Shown here piece by piece: positions 27,453 through 36,147 of a stretch of DNA of 58,777 bases. How positions within the stretch are numbered: the stretch's first letter is position 1; the number at the start of each line of letters is the position of its first letter. Source of the DNA: Deferribacterales bacterium UBA4806 (GTDB lineage Bacteria; Chrysiogenota; Deferribacteres; Deferribacterales; UBA228); contig DHGE01000167.1 in NCBI GenBank assembly GCA_002402635.1, positions 9,241 to 68,017 on the forward strand, given 5' to 3'. A model generated the notes under the pieces. The model did no database searches. It was not told the origin of the DNA and saw only the letters and a program-made list of their open reading frames with translations. The translations under genes were made by a program, and so were the position numbers.

Positions 27453-28415
27453 CTACACATTTAACATTTTATTTATATCTAACATATCAAGTTCCAATTC
27501 TTTCTTCTTACTTATAGCTTCTTCTATAGGTATATAATAAAGCTTTGAACCTTTTAATGCAATCATCTTACCATATTCACCTTCAATTAATCCTTCAACA
27601 GCCTTGATCCCCATGGCTGTGGCAAGCATTCTATCAAAATATGTTGGGGAGCCTCCTCTTTGTAGATGTCCCAGTACTGTTATACGTGTATCTATATACC
27701 CCTTTTCTCTGAAAATTTTTGCAATACTACTAGCAGACCCAGCTCCTTCTGCCACAATAATAATACTTCTACTTTTACCCTCTTTATAACGTTGCTTCAC
27801 CATTTCAACAATTTCATCAATATTGATATTTTTTTCTGGAATAAAGGCATACTCTGCGCCACCAGCTATACTTGACATTAAAGCTAAATATCCACAATTT
27901 CTACCCATAACCTCTATTATAAATGTTCTGTCATGAGAAGAGGCTGTATCATTGATAATATCAATAGCATTTATTATGCGATTTAAAGCTGAATCAACAC
28001 CTATTGCAAAATCGGTTCCATATATATCATTATCTATTGAGCCAGGAATACCCATTACCTTTATGTTGTATTGCTTATACAGTATATTGGCACCAGTTAA
28101 TGAACCTTCACCACCTATAACTATCAAACCCTCAATGTTATTTCTATTTAATATATTAACTGCTTCAATTTGTCCTTCAGTTGTCATAAATTTCTTAGAA
28201 CGGGCACTCTTTAATATTGTGCCACCTCTTTGAATGATATTTGCCACATGTGCGCTTGTTAATTCAAAGATATCATCATTTATTAACCCTTCGTAACCAC
28301 GATTAATACCACATACTTTTATTCCTTTAGATATAGATGTCCTGACTATGCTCCTTATGCAGGCATTCATCCCTGGAGAATCACCACCACTTGTCATTAG
28401 TGCAATTTTTTTCAT
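27453..28415 (-). CDS. pfkA: 6-phosphofructokinase, ATP-dependent type
   Basis: Second PFK-A family enzyme (about 320 residues). Donor-site residues are those of ATP enzymes: Gly104 in GGEGS and Gly125 in IPGSIDND, in contrast to the PPi-type paralogue at 13553. The usual Asp of GGDGS is replaced by Glu103, which could affect Mg-ATP binding. Other motifs are intact: TSGGDSPGMN, MGRNCGYLA and GHLQRGGSPTYFDR. The start is the ATG at 28413-28415, 5 nt after AGAGGAG; an ATG six codons earlier lies within that region and overlaps suhB. It follows suhB by 10 bp. Confidence 0.92.
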   Translation of the reverse strand: MKKIALMTSGGDSPGMNACIRSIVRTSISKGIKVCGINRGYEGLINDDIFELTSAHVANIIQRGGTILKSARSKKFMTTEGQIEAVNILNRNNIEGLIVIGGEGSLTGANILYKQYNIKVMGIPGSIDNDIYGTDFAIGVDSALNRIINAIDIINDTASSHDRTFIIEVMGRNCGYLALMSSIAGGAEYAFIPEKNINIDEIVEMVKQRYKEGKSRSIIIVAEGAGSASSIAKIFREKGYIDTRITVLGHLQRGGSPTYFDRMLATAMGIKAVEGLIEGEYGKMIALKGSKLYYIPIEEAISKKKELELDMLDINKMLNV

Positions 28416-28425
28416 AAAAACTCCT

Positions 28426-29190
28426 CTATTCATTTAAAATTGACAACAATTCTTCATGTATTAATCCATTAGTTGCCACAATAAAACCTGAATCGACTTC
28501 ATGTTTTTCTCCATCAATGTCACTTATTTTCCCACCAGCCTCAGTTACAATAAGTTTGCCTGCTGCTACATCCCAGGGCTTGAGTCCTTTTTCATAAAAC
28601 CCCTCAAACACACCCATTGCTACATAGCATAGATCAAGTGCAGCAGAACCAATTCTTCTAATACCATGACTTGATTCTGATATTTTCTTTAAAATTTCAA
28701 CTAAATGTTTCCCCTCTTTTTGAATAACACCTGATGTAAAACCAGTCACAATTAATGACTCCTCCAATGCTTTTTTATTACTAACGCATAACCTCTTTCC
28801 GTTTAAAAAAGCACCTTCACCTTTACTGGCAACAAATAACTCCTTATAATATGGATTATATACAGCGGCCTCAATAGGCGATCCGTCATTATAAACAGCA
28901 ACAGAAATGGCAAAAAAAGGGAATTTATGATAATAATTGGTAGTTCCGTCTAAAGGATCAATATAAATAACACGACTAGCATCGACTAGCTTATTCTCAG
29001 TTTCTTCAGCCACAATTTTATACCCATTAAATATTTTCAACAATTCTTCTTTAAGGAAGGCCTCTGACTTTAGGTCAATTTCAGTAACAATATCAGATTT
29101 GCCTTTATAATTAGCCTTCACATCTCTGTGCAAACCTTCTAAAAGAATCTCTCCTGCTTTTACAATAACATCTACAAAATTTAAATTCAT
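28426..29190 (-). CDS. suhB: inositol-1-monophosphatase family protein
   Basis: Mg-dependent phosphatase of the IMPase family (254 residues). Metal ligands are visible as Glu in VAEETENK, the IDPLDGTTNYYHK signature (about 86-98) and Asp in KPWDVAAGKLIV. Bacterial members hydrolyse inositol phosphates or fructose-1,6-bisphosphate, or act as antitermination accessory factors. The neighbouring pfkA makes an FBPase-like role conceivable but unproven. AAGGAGG precedes the ATG. Confidence 0.9.
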   Translation of the reverse strand: MNLNFVDVIVKAGEILLEGLHRDVKANYKGKSDIVTEIDLKSEAFLKEELLKIFNGYKIVAEETENKLVDASRVIYIDPLDGTTNYYHKFPFFAISVAVYNDGSPIEAAVYNPYYKELFVASKGEGAFLNGKRLCVSNKKALEESLIVTGFTSGVIQKEGKHLVEILKKISESSHGIRRIGSAALDLCYVAMGVFEGFYEKGLKPWDVAAGKLIVTEAGGKISDIDGEKHEVDSGFIVATNGLIHEELLSILNE

Positions 29191-29213
29191 TTAAAATCCT
29201 CCTTAGCATAAAC

Positions 29214-29241
29214 ATAATAGTCCTTTTTTAAAAAAAGTAAA
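29214..29241 (-). promoter_or_regulatory. candidate promoter for the suhB-pfkA-adenosyltransferase-yqeY-cvpA-mutS2 run
   Basis: TTTACT (29236-29241) and TATTAT (29214-29219) on the minus strand with a 16-bp spacer, just upstream of the suhB Shine-Dalgarno site. Nothing else is recognisable in the 29191-29372 gap. Confidence 0.4.
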
Positions 29242-29372
29242 TTTCACTTTACATTTTTATTTTTTTACAAATTGAATCTAATCCGATGATATTGACAGTA
29301 AATATTCTTTATTAAAAAACAAATGCTTAAGTAATTTTTAAACACTAATCATATATTATTTATTTATAGGCT

Positions 29373-29837
29373 TTAATGCTTACGCTTGAGTTTGAAAAAA
29401 TCAGACAACAACTTTTCTAAATATGGCTCTCTATAACCATAACCATATTCAACACAGTGATTTAACCCTTTTATATCAAAAATTTGGGCTTTTGAGATCA
29501 CACCACCAAATTTATTTTCTCTAATACAAAAAAAAACTTTTTTTATTCTGTAATGCAGTATAGCTCCACAGCACATAATACAAGGCTCCATAGTTGTGTA
29601 TAAAATGCAGTTATTTAATCTCCAGTCACCCTTAAATTCAGCTGCCTTCTTTAGAGCAACTATTTCTGCATGCCTTAATGGATCAGAGAATTTCTCCTTT
29701 TCATTAAAACCATCTGCTACTATTTTATCATTTTCAACTATTAGACATCCAACAGGAACTTCTCCTAGTTGGGACGCTTTTTCTGCTAGTAAAATGGCTC
29801 TGTCTAAATAGTAGGAATCTTTATCTGTTATAACCAA
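29373..29837 (-). CDS. tadA: tRNA-specific adenosine deaminase
   Basis: Deaminates A34 to inosine in tRNA-Arg(ACG). The zinc site is complete: HAEIVAL (His-Ala-Glu) and PCIMCCGAI (Pro-Cys-x2-Cys), and the TTMEPC context is typical. At 154 residues it has the family length. The start is TTG at 29837, 3 bp after the rsmE stop; no ATG gives the full N-terminal helix, and the Shine-Dalgarno support is weak, so the start is less certain than the function. It is the last gene of the housekeeping run that begins at tRNA-Gln. Confidence 0.93.
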   Translation of the reverse strand: MVITDKDSYYLDRAILLAEKASQLGEVPVGCLIVENDKIVADGFNEKEKFSDPLRHAEIVALKKAAEFKGDWRLNNCILYTTMEPCIMCCGAILHYRIKKVFFCIRENKFGGVISKAQIFDIKGLNHCVEYGYGYREPYLEKLLSDFFKLKRKH

Positions 29838-29840
29838 TCT

Positions 29841-30551
29841 TTAAGATAGCTCCATTAATATTTTTATTATACCAATAAACACAATAGCAGCTGTCTCAGC
29901 TTTCAAAATTGATGAGGTAGGTGAAATTATTTGGAAACTCCTTTCTCTTAAGAATTCAACTTCTTCTTTTTCCAATCCCCCTTCTGGCCCAATAAAGAGA
30001 GAAATATCTTTTGCTCTAATTTTTGGGAGAGATTTATCAGCACATCCTTCAAAAAAAAGAAAATTCTCTTTATTTTCTACAACAATATCCTTCAAGTTTA
30101 CTGGTTCTGTAATTTCAGGAATATATTCTAATTCTGCTTGTAGCGCACCTTTAATAATGAGCTCGTTATATCTCCTCAATGTATTCATAGTGATACTACC
30201 ATTACACCTCTGTGTATATACTGGTATAAATCTAGTAACTCCCAATTCTCCGCTTTTTTCTAAGATATTGTCCATATATTCCCTTTTTAAAATCGCCTGA
30301 TATATTGTAAGTTTATAAAGCATCCCCTTAAGTAATCTCTCAGAATTTTTCCCAAGAATTATTTTACCTTTTTTGACATCTACAATTTTATATTCACCAA
30401 TATATTGTCTATTAAGTACATAGATATATTCATTATACTTCATTTTTAAAACATTTTTTAAATAATTATATAATTTACCTTCCACAACTATATTGGTATC
30501 TAAAGACCCTTCAATATAGATTCTTTTATTCGGCACAATCGACTGATTCAA
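29841..30551 (-). CDS. rsmE: 16S rRNA (uracil1498-N3)-methyltransferase
   Basis: SPOUT-class SAM methyltransferase acting on 16S rRNA U1498. It has an N-terminal PUA-like part (RIYIEGSL), YNYLKNVLKMKYNEYIYV, and the C-terminal knot motifs FIGPEGGLEKEEVEFL and SILKAETAAIVFIG. The start is taken as TTG at 30551 because GGGAGG lies 8 nt upstream and the family begins only a few residues before RIY. An ATG seven codons earlier (30572) has no Shine-Dalgarno site and overlaps the upstream gene more deeply. Overlap with the phosphoesterase gene indicates coupling. Confidence 0.92.
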   Translation of the reverse strand: MNQSIVPNKRIYIEGSLDTNIVVEGKLYNYLKNVLKMKYNEYIYVLNRQYIGEYKIVDVKKGKIILGKNSERLLKGMLYKLTIYQAILKREYMDNILEKSGELGVTRFIPVYTQRCNGSITMNTLRRYNELIIKGALQAELEYIPEITEPVNLKDIVVENKENFLFFEGCADKSLPKIRAKDISLFIGPEGGLEKEEVEFLRERSFQIISPTSSILKAETAAIVFIGIIKILMELS

Positions 30552-31296
30552 AATTAAAACCTCCCTTTTCATCTATAATCATAGCACTTAAAGCATAACC
30601 ATATACACAACCTGTATCCAAATTTACACTTATTATATCTTTGCCATTTTTATTTATATAAGGTGTTTTATAATTATCTGTTAAACCTAAGGAACATAGT
30701 GGAGTATGCCCATGAATAATAATAAAATCATAATATTTCTTTTTTGAAAAATCACAATTTCTTGCCCATATATAAGGATATTTCTGCAGCTTTTGAGTAT
30801 CACTAAGATCTTCATACTGCTTTTCAGGGGGCTTATTAAAATTGTAAATCCCACAATGGCTGATTAAAAATTTTCTATCCCCCATTTTTATAACTACATA
30901 CTCCTTAAAACTATTAAAAAACTGCATATAATTATTAAAATAGGCTCTTATTTTTGTGTAACTTAATTGCATATGACTATTATTTTTTGTAAAATCAGAA
31001 CCCATAAAAGATTGCAGTGTGTATATACCTCCATTATCGAGCCAAAGACTATTATTATATCGCGATTCTCCATTTAGAAAATCCAACATCATATCTTCAT
31101 GATTGCCCAGTAGAAAATGTTTGTCGGAATCCAATTGTAATAAAGTATCTATTACTTCTTTAGAATATTGACCTCTATCTATTAAGTCTCCAACAAAATA
31201 AAAACTATTAACTCTAAATTTCTTAATAAGTACATTTAATAATTTATTTAAACTTTTATTACAGCCATGTACATCACCTATCACTGCTAATTGCAA
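30526..31296 (-). CDS. calcineurin-like metallophosphoesterase (PPP/Ap4A-hydrolase type)
   Basis: A 256-residue phosphoesterase of the bacterial PPP/ApaH-like class. Metal-binding motifs are all intact: GDVHG (residues 7-11), GDLIDRG, GNHED, a His in ISHCGIY and a C-terminal HGHTP. Substrates in this class include phosphoproteins and dinucleoside polyphosphates; which applies is not decidable here. The start is TTG (31296) with a GGTGGGG stretch about 8 nt upstream. It overlaps both neighbours (prmA and rsmE). Confidence 0.88.
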   Translation of the reverse strand: MQLAVIGDVHGCNKSLNKLLNVLIKKFRVNSFYFVGDLIDRGQYSKEVIDTLLQLDSDKHFLLGNHEDMMLDFLNGESRYNNSLWLDNGGIYTLQSFMGSDFTKNNSHMQLSYTKIRAYFNNYMQFFNSFKEYVVIKMGDRKFLISHCGIYNFNKPPEKQYEDLSDTQKLQKYPYIWARNCDFSKKKYYDFIIIHGHTPLCSLGLTDNYKTPYINKNGKDIISVNLDTGCVYGYALSAMIIDEKGGFNFESVDCAE

Positions 31297-32080
31297 AATT
31301 TATACCCCACCAATTATCTCTATATAACAAAGTATTTATTTTATAATTTCTTAGTTTCACACTACTTAAAAAATTTATAAGATCGTCTTTATAAAAACCA
31401 GATAAAATAATATAATAAGGAGCTATATCAATAAAATAATTCCATAAGTAAATTAATGTATCACACAATATATTAGCAACAATAATATTACATTTAATCT
31501 TTTTATAATTTTCTTCAATTGAACCAATATAAACATCTATGTTTTTACAATTATTATTTCTAATATTTTCTTTTATATTACTTATTGCGTTTTTATCAAT
31601 TTCACAGGCATAAATTTTTTTTGCACCTAATTTTTCAGCTAAGATTGATAAAATACCACTACCAGTTCCCACATCTAAGATTATTTGATTTTTACAGATA
31701 TTCTCCAGTAAAGAAGCTGCAATGTGAGTAGTTGGATGACTTCCAGTTCCAAAAGCCAATGATGGCTTTATGTAGATCTCATTTAAATTATCAAAGGTAA
31801 TGTCAACATCGTTTTTGAAAGCAATTCTTTCACAGAGAAGGCCTGGCTTTAAAAAATTTTTCCACTCTTCAAGCCAGTTAATTTCCTTAATATCTCTCTT
31901 TCTAAAGGAAACACCACTATTAAGAAACAATGCGTCCAGATCCTCATCACAATATATTTTAAATAAATTATGGTTATCAAAGCATTCCTCTACAATAGCT
32001 ATATTTCTACTTTCAAAAATTTTTATTAAGGTATCATTTAATGCATCAAAGGAATACTCAAAACAACCATTATTTAACAT
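31274..32080 (-). CDS. prmA: ribosomal protein L11 methyltransferase
   Basis: SAM-dependent methylase of L11. The N-terminal domain is short, with INWLEEWKNFLKP; the Rossmann domain has PSLAFGTGSHPTT, ILDVGTGSGILSI and IIVANILC, all diagnostic of PrmA. The start is taken as the ATG at 32078-32080, which overlaps the trmL stop by a few bases. An upstream ATG (32152) would add 24 residues that do not resemble the family and overlap trmL by 79 bp. Confidence 0.92.
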   Translation of the reverse strand: MLNNGCFEYSFDALNDTLIKIFESRNIAIVEECFDNHNLFKIYCDEDLDALFLNSGVSFRKRDIKEINWLEEWKNFLKPGLLCERIAFKNDVDITFDNLNEIYIKPSLAFGTGSHPTTHIAASLLENICKNQIILDVGTGSGILSILAEKLGAKKIYACEIDKNAISNIKENIRNNNCKNIDVYIGSIEENYKKIKCNIIVANILCDTLIYLWNYFIDIAPYYIILSGFYKDDLINFLSSVKLRNYKINTLLYRDNWWGINFAISSDR

Positions 32081-32544
32081 AATCCATAAAATTTTTGTTT
32101 TGAAAGTAAAGAATATAATACAATGGATACAGAGTTCGCTAAATTCAAACATCTTGCTTCGTTAACCATAGGAATTCTATAAAGTTTATTAATGTAGTGC
32201 ATGTAAAAACATGGTGGTAACCCTTGAGTTTCATTTCCAAAGATTAAAAGAGTCTCTTTTTCACCATCTAAATTTATTTCAGTATATAATTTATTTCCAT
32301 TTTTAGATATAAAGTTATATTCATATATACTATTACTGTATTCATTGAAAAATGAAATTTTATCTTCTATGTATATAACTGACGCCATATCATGATAATC
32401 AAGCCCTGATCTTTTTAATAATTTGTTAGTTAAAGAAAACCCCAATGGGCCTACAAGTATTAATGTGATACCTGTGCAGGCACATAGCCTTATTATATTT
32501 CCTGTATTTTGTGGTATTTCAGGGCAAAGCAATACGATTTTCAT
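32074..32544 (-). CDS. trmL: tRNA (cytidine/uridine-2'-O-)methyltransferase, TrmL (YibK) family
   Basis: A SPOUT 2'-O-methylase of 156 residues for wobble position 34 of tRNA-Leu. Motifs: PEIPQNTGNIIRLCA, GPLGFSLTNKLLKRSGLDYH, FGNETQGLPP and the knot IPMVNEARCLNLANS (the usual SLNLS reads CLNLA here). It lies 8 bp after rsfS and overlaps prmA. Confidence 0.93.
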   Translation of the reverse strand: MKIVLLCPEIPQNTGNIIRLCACTGITLILVGPLGFSLTNKLLKRSGLDYHDMASVIYIEDKISFFNEYSNSIYEYNFISKNGNKLYTEINLDGEKETLLIFGNETQGLPPCFYMHYINKLYRIPMVNEARCLNLANSVSIVLYSLLSKQKFYGLC

Positions 32545-32552
32545 TTAGATAA

Positions 32553-32936
32553 TTAAAGGTTACTTTTAGTCTTTAGATATTCTTTAATAGTACGTACAGG
32601 AAAGGTCACATTGTCGCAATCTCCCCATATCGATTCTAAATCATATAACTCTCTTTCATCCTTTCCCATTATATGCAATAAAATATCACCAAAATCAATT
32701 GAAACCCATCTTGATAACTTGTACCCTTCTATATGGTAGATTTTAGATCTCCAAGTTTTTGATTCTTTCATAATGTTATCAACCAAAGAGCTAATGTGAA
32801 CATCAGAAGTTCCAGTACATATAACTAAATAATCCGTTATAGAAGAAACCTTAGAAACATCAAAAATTAAAATATTTTCTGCCTTTTTTTCATCTAATAA
32901 ATAGAACAAATTTTTTAATATAGATTCCTCTTTCAT
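32553..32936 (-). CDS. rsfS: ribosomal silencing factor RsfS
   Basis: A 127-residue DUF143-family protein that binds ribosomal protein uL14 and blocks 30S-50S joining under starvation. Recognised by DYLVICTGTSDVHISSL, EGYKLSRWVSIDFGDILLHIM and ERELYDLESIWGD. AGGAGG precedes the ATG. Its start overlaps the nadD stop by one base; the nadD-rsfS pairing is widely conserved. Confidence 0.95.
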   Translation of the reverse strand: MKEESILKNLFYLLDEKKAENILIFDVSKVSSITDYLVICTGTSDVHISSLVDNIMKESKTWRSKIYHIEGYKLSRWVSIDFGDILLHIMGKDERELYDLESIWGDCDNVTFPVRTIKEYLKTKSNL

Positions 32937-33571
32937 TAAACCTCCTGATATAACTTATTCTTACAAATATATTTATATACACTCTCAGTTAGAAAATCTG
33001 GCATCTTATTATCTTTTAATTTTTCCCTTATATTAGTACTAGATATTTCTATTTCATCCATTTTATATAATACTATTTTTCCATATAAGGCATTAGAGAA
33101 TTCACTCTTTTCAACTATTTTTTTCTTTAATTCTTCAGGTATTAAATTATACATAATTTTAAAGGGCATTTCTTTTCTATTAACTACAATAAAATTTGCC
33201 AAATTAAATAATTCATTCCAGTTTTCCCATTTATCTATTGTTGCAAATATATCGCTACCACATACAAAAGATATACTGTCATCTTTATAAATATTTCTGT
33301 AATGAATAAGCGTTTTATATGTATATGATACGCCCTTTCTTTTTAGCTCAACGTCCGAAACCTTAAAGTTATATTTAAGATTTTTTATAGCTAATTCTAC
33401 CATTTCAAATCTTTTTTCTGGAGGAGTTCCAAGACTTTTATGTGGTGGAATCTTAGATGGTATAAAAATAAATTCATCCAATGAAAAATCCTTATATACA
33501 TTAATAGCAAGTATTAGGTGTCCAATGTGTATTGGGTTAAAAGTACCTCCAAACAAGCCTATATATTTCAA
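32936..33571 (-). CDS. nadD: nicotinate-nucleotide adenylyltransferase
   Basis: Adenylates nicotinate mononucleotide in NAD synthesis. The 211-residue protein has the nucleotidyltransferase motif GGTFNPIHIGHL with HxGH, FIPSKIPPHKS, FVCGSDIFATIDKW and the C-terminal ISSTNIREKL. The start is TTG at 33571, with AAGGA 7 nt upstream; no ATG fits. It follows proA by one base. Confidence 0.95.
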   Translation of the reverse strand: MKYIGLFGGTFNPIHIGHLILAINVYKDFSLDEFIFIPSKIPPHKSLGTPPEKRFEMVELAIKNLKYNFKVSDVELKRKGVSYTYKTLIHYRNIYKDDSISFVCGSDIFATIDKWENWNELFNLANFIVVNRKEMPFKIMYNLIPEELKKKIVEKSEFSNALYGKIVLYKMDEIEISSTNIREKLKDNKMPDFLTESVYKYICKNKLYQEV

Positions 33572-33572
33572 A

Positions 33573-34808
33573 TTAAGTCCTTATCTGACCATTGCCATAA
33601 ATAATATATTTATATGTTGTCAAATCTTCAAGCCCCATTGGTCCCCTGCAGTGTAATTTTTGAGTTGAAATTCCCATCTCAGATCCAAATCCAAATTCAA
33701 ATCCATCTGTAAATCTTGTTGATGCATTCACATAAACTGCTGCTGAATCGACATTGTTGACAAAAGCGTTGGCATTACTATAATTCTCTGTAATTATGCT
33801 ATCTGAGTGATGCGATCCATATCTATTAATATGTTCTATTGCTTCAAAAACATCTTTAACGATTTTTATGGAAACTTTTAAATCAAGGTACTCTGCGTAC
33901 CAATCATCTTCAATAGCCATTTCAATCCCATAAATTTTGTTCATTAATTCACAGCCAACAAGTTCCACCCCTGCATTTCTCAATGGCTGTAATATCTTCT
34001 GTACACTATCTTCATCAATATCAGAGTGAATTAACAAGCTCTCAATAGCATTGCATACTGAAGGTCTTTGAACTTTCGCATTATATACAATATTTGTTGC
34101 CTTTAAAATATCAGCAAATTTATCAATATAAACATGACACACGCCTTTATCATGTTTTACTATAGGAATAAGTGAATTCTCTTCAACAAAACTAATTAAA
34201 GATGTGCCCCCTCTTGGAATAACTAAATCAATAATGTTCTTTGCTTTTAATAAATCATAAATATATCTTCTTTCTGGATCATCTATATAACAAACGATTT
34301 CTTTACTCACATTGTTGCAACTTAAGGCATCCTTAATGATTCTGACAAAAGCCATATTGGTGTTTACAGCTTCTTTTCCACCGCGAAGAACAACTGCATT
34401 CCCAGATTTTATACATAGTGCAGCTGCATCAATTGTAACATTAGGTCTTGATTCATAAATTATGCAGATTACTCCAATTGGCACTCTTACTTTTAAAATT
34501 TTCAATCCATTTGGTCTTGTAAACCCCCTATCTACTTTCATCACAGGGTCATCTAATCTCAAGATATTTTCAAGTGAGTCTATAATACTATTAAGCCTTT
34601 GTTTGTTTAACATAAGTCTATCAATTAGAGGCTCAGCTAGATGGTTTTTTTTGGCTTTTTCTATATCTTTTTCATTTTCTGCTAATATTTCCTTAGATTT
34701 TTTATCAATAAGACCTGCAATATCCTTAATAATATTATTTTTTATTTGTGTAGATATAATGCTAAATTTTGAGGCTTCTCGTTTAATATTTAAAAGTTTA
34801 TCTTTCAT
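33573..34808 (-). CDS. proA: glutamate-5-semialdehyde dehydrogenase (gamma-glutamyl phosphate reductase)
   Basis: Second step of proline synthesis: NADPH reduction of gamma-glutamyl phosphate. Motifs: PIGVICIIYESRPNVTID, SGNAVVLRGGKEA, RPSVCNAIESLLI with the catalytic Cys, and the C-terminal GFGSEMGISTQKLHCRGPMG. The start is taken as ATG at 34808, giving an 11-bp overlap with proB; an in-frame TTG at 34829 is possible but has no better ribosome site. It works directly on the product of ProB. Confidence 0.95.
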   Translation of the reverse strand: MKDKLLNIKREASKFSIISTQIKNNIIKDIAGLIDKKSKEILAENEKDIEKAKKNHLAEPLIDRLMLNKQRLNSIIDSLENILRLDDPVMKVDRGFTRPNGLKILKVRVPIGVICIIYESRPNVTIDAAALCIKSGNAVVLRGGKEAVNTNMAFVRIIKDALSCNNVSKEIVCYIDDPERRYIYDLLKAKNIIDLVIPRGGTSLISFVEENSLIPIVKHDKGVCHVYIDKFADILKATNIVYNAKVQRPSVCNAIESLLIHSDIDEDSVQKILQPLRNAGVELVGCELMNKIYGIEMAIEDDWYAEYLDLKVSIKIVKDVFEAIEHINRYGSHHSDSIITENYSNANAFVNNVDSAAVYVNASTRFTDGFEFGFGSEMGISTQKLHCRGPMGLEDLTTYKYIIYGNGQIRT

Positions 34809-35952
34809 TTTTTTCACTAATTCTATCAACAGTTACAATGAGATCATCTTTATGTATTACCTCGTCACTATATTTATAGCCTAATTTATCATAGATTTCA
34901 TTACTTTTTACACCAGCAATTTTAAAAACATCCTGTGAAGAGTATCTTACTTTTCCTCTAGCAATTTCAACTCCACCTTGACTTGTAACCACCACAACAT
35001 CTCCTATATTGAATCTACCATTAACAGAAATAATACCACCTGGCAATAAAGATTTATTGTCATCCACTATTGCTTTAACTGCACCATCATCAATAACAAT
35101 ACTCCCTTTAGTAATAGTCGCATAGGCAAGCCACATTTTGCTAAGTCTATGGTTTTTTCCAATACCACTAAAATAAGTACCTACATTTTCCCCACTTAAG
35201 AAACGTCTAATATTTGACAGGTCATTACCATTGATTATGCCAACATAACATCCAGCACTGAGTGCTTTTTTTGCTGCCATTATTTTAGATTTCATACCTC
35301 CTGATCCCAAAGGTGAAACAGTAGTCAATTCAATTTCCTTAAGTAGCGTATTTATTGATTCGACATTATCAATAAGCCTTGGATTTATAGATTTTTTAGG
35401 ATCTTCATAGTATACTCCATCAACATCAGACAATATTAGAAGCAAATCTGCTTCAATAAGACCTGCGACTAATGCACTTAGATTATCATTGTCACCGAAG
35501 GTTTCTACATACTTTAATTCATCTATAACAACAATGTCATTTTCATTAATGACAGGGACTATTCCCAACTTTAACATTTTTCTTAGGCTATATCTTACAT
35601 TTAAAAATCTTCGTCTATTTGCAAAATCGTCTTTTGTTACCAATACTTGCGCAACAGGAATTTTATATTTTTCAAAAGCTTGCTCATAAAGCCATATTAA
35701 TTTAGCTTGTCCCACTGCAGCACAAACCTGTTTATCTATAATATCCTTTGGTCTATCTGCATATCCTAGCGTTTTAAATCCTGCGGCAACAGCCCCTGAG
35801 GAGACTACAATAATATGAGGTATTTTCCCTTTAATAAATGACAAAACAGAGGCTATATTATTTATAAAAGCTTCATTAACACCTTTTTCATTGGCTAATA
35901 AAGAACTGCCAACCTTCACAACTAAAGTGTTAATATTCGGTAATTTTCTCAT
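34798..35952 (-). CDS. proB: glutamate 5-kinase with PUA domain
   Basis: First step of proline synthesis, phosphorylating glutamate; it is the usual point of proline feedback. An amino acid kinase domain (LVVKVGSSLLANEKG, VVSSGAVAAG, FGDNDNLSALVAGL, SPLGSGGMKSKIMAAKKA) is followed by a C-terminal PUA domain (about 280-375). Full length at 384 residues. The ATG is only 9 nt from the 3' end of a tRNA-Gln gene and has no Shine-Dalgarno site. The proB message is therefore probably freed by tRNA 3' processing with a very short leader. Confidence 0.96.
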   Translation of the reverse strand: MRKLPNINTLVVKVGSSLLANEKGVNEAFINNIASVLSFIKGKIPHIIVVSSGAVAAGFKTLGYADRPKDIIDKQVCAAVGQAKLIWLYEQAFEKYKIPVAQVLVTKDDFANRRRFLNVRYSLRKMLKLGIVPVINENDIVVIDELKYVETFGDNDNLSALVAGLIEADLLLILSDVDGVYYEDPKKSINPRLIDNVESINTLLKEIELTTVSPLGSGGMKSKIMAAKKALSAGCYVGIINGNDLSNIRRFLSGENVGTYFSGIGKNHRLSKMWLAYATITKGSIVIDDGAVKAIVDDNKSLLPGGIISVNGRFNIGDVVVVTSQGGVEIARGKVRYSSQDVFKIAGVKSNEIYDKLGYKYSDEVIHKDDLIVTVDRISEKNER

Positions 35953-35961
35953 AGATTAATA

Positions 35962-36034
35962 CTGGGGCGCCAGGATTCGAACCTGGAAATGGCGGATCCA
36001 AAGTCCGCTGCCTTGCCAGTTTGGCTACGCCCCA
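35962..36034 (-). tRNA. tRNA-Gln (anticodon TTG)
   Basis: A full cloverleaf can be drawn on the minus strand. The 7-bp acceptor pairs TGGGGCG with CGCCCCA and includes the U1-A72 pair usual for bacterial tRNA-Gln. The anticodon stem GCGGA/TCCGC carries loop CTTTGGA (anticodon TTG). The T-arm is CAGGTTCGAATCCTG and the discriminator base is G. The CCA end is not encoded and must be added by a nucleotidyltransferase. It is cotranscribed ahead of proB. Confidence 0.97.
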
Positions 36035-36046
36035 ATAGTTTTAAAG

Positions 36047-36075
36047 ATAATGTATAATCTACAATAAAATGTCAA
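36047..36075 (-). promoter_or_regulatory. promoter of tRNA-Gln and the proB-to-tadA run
   Basis: A perfect TTGACA (36070-36075) and CATTAT (36047-36052) with a 17-bp spacer on the minus strand, placing +1 a few bases before the tRNA 5' end. No other strong promoter was noticed between proB and tadA, so the housekeeping run may depend on it. Confidence 0.6.
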
Positions 36076-36147
36076 GAATTTTCTACCTTTTTACTTGATA
36101 TATCTACGCAGGTAATTATTATAAGTTAAAAAGAAAAGGTAATCTAT

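Noticed and set aside
29191..29372. Small RNA or gene in the suhB-tadA gap
   Set aside because: AT-rich sequence without a stable hairpin, coding potential or terminator; only a candidate suhB promoter was kept.
32081..32152. Longer N-terminus for PrmA starting at 32152
   Set aside because: The extra residues do not resemble the family and would overlap trmL by 79 bp.
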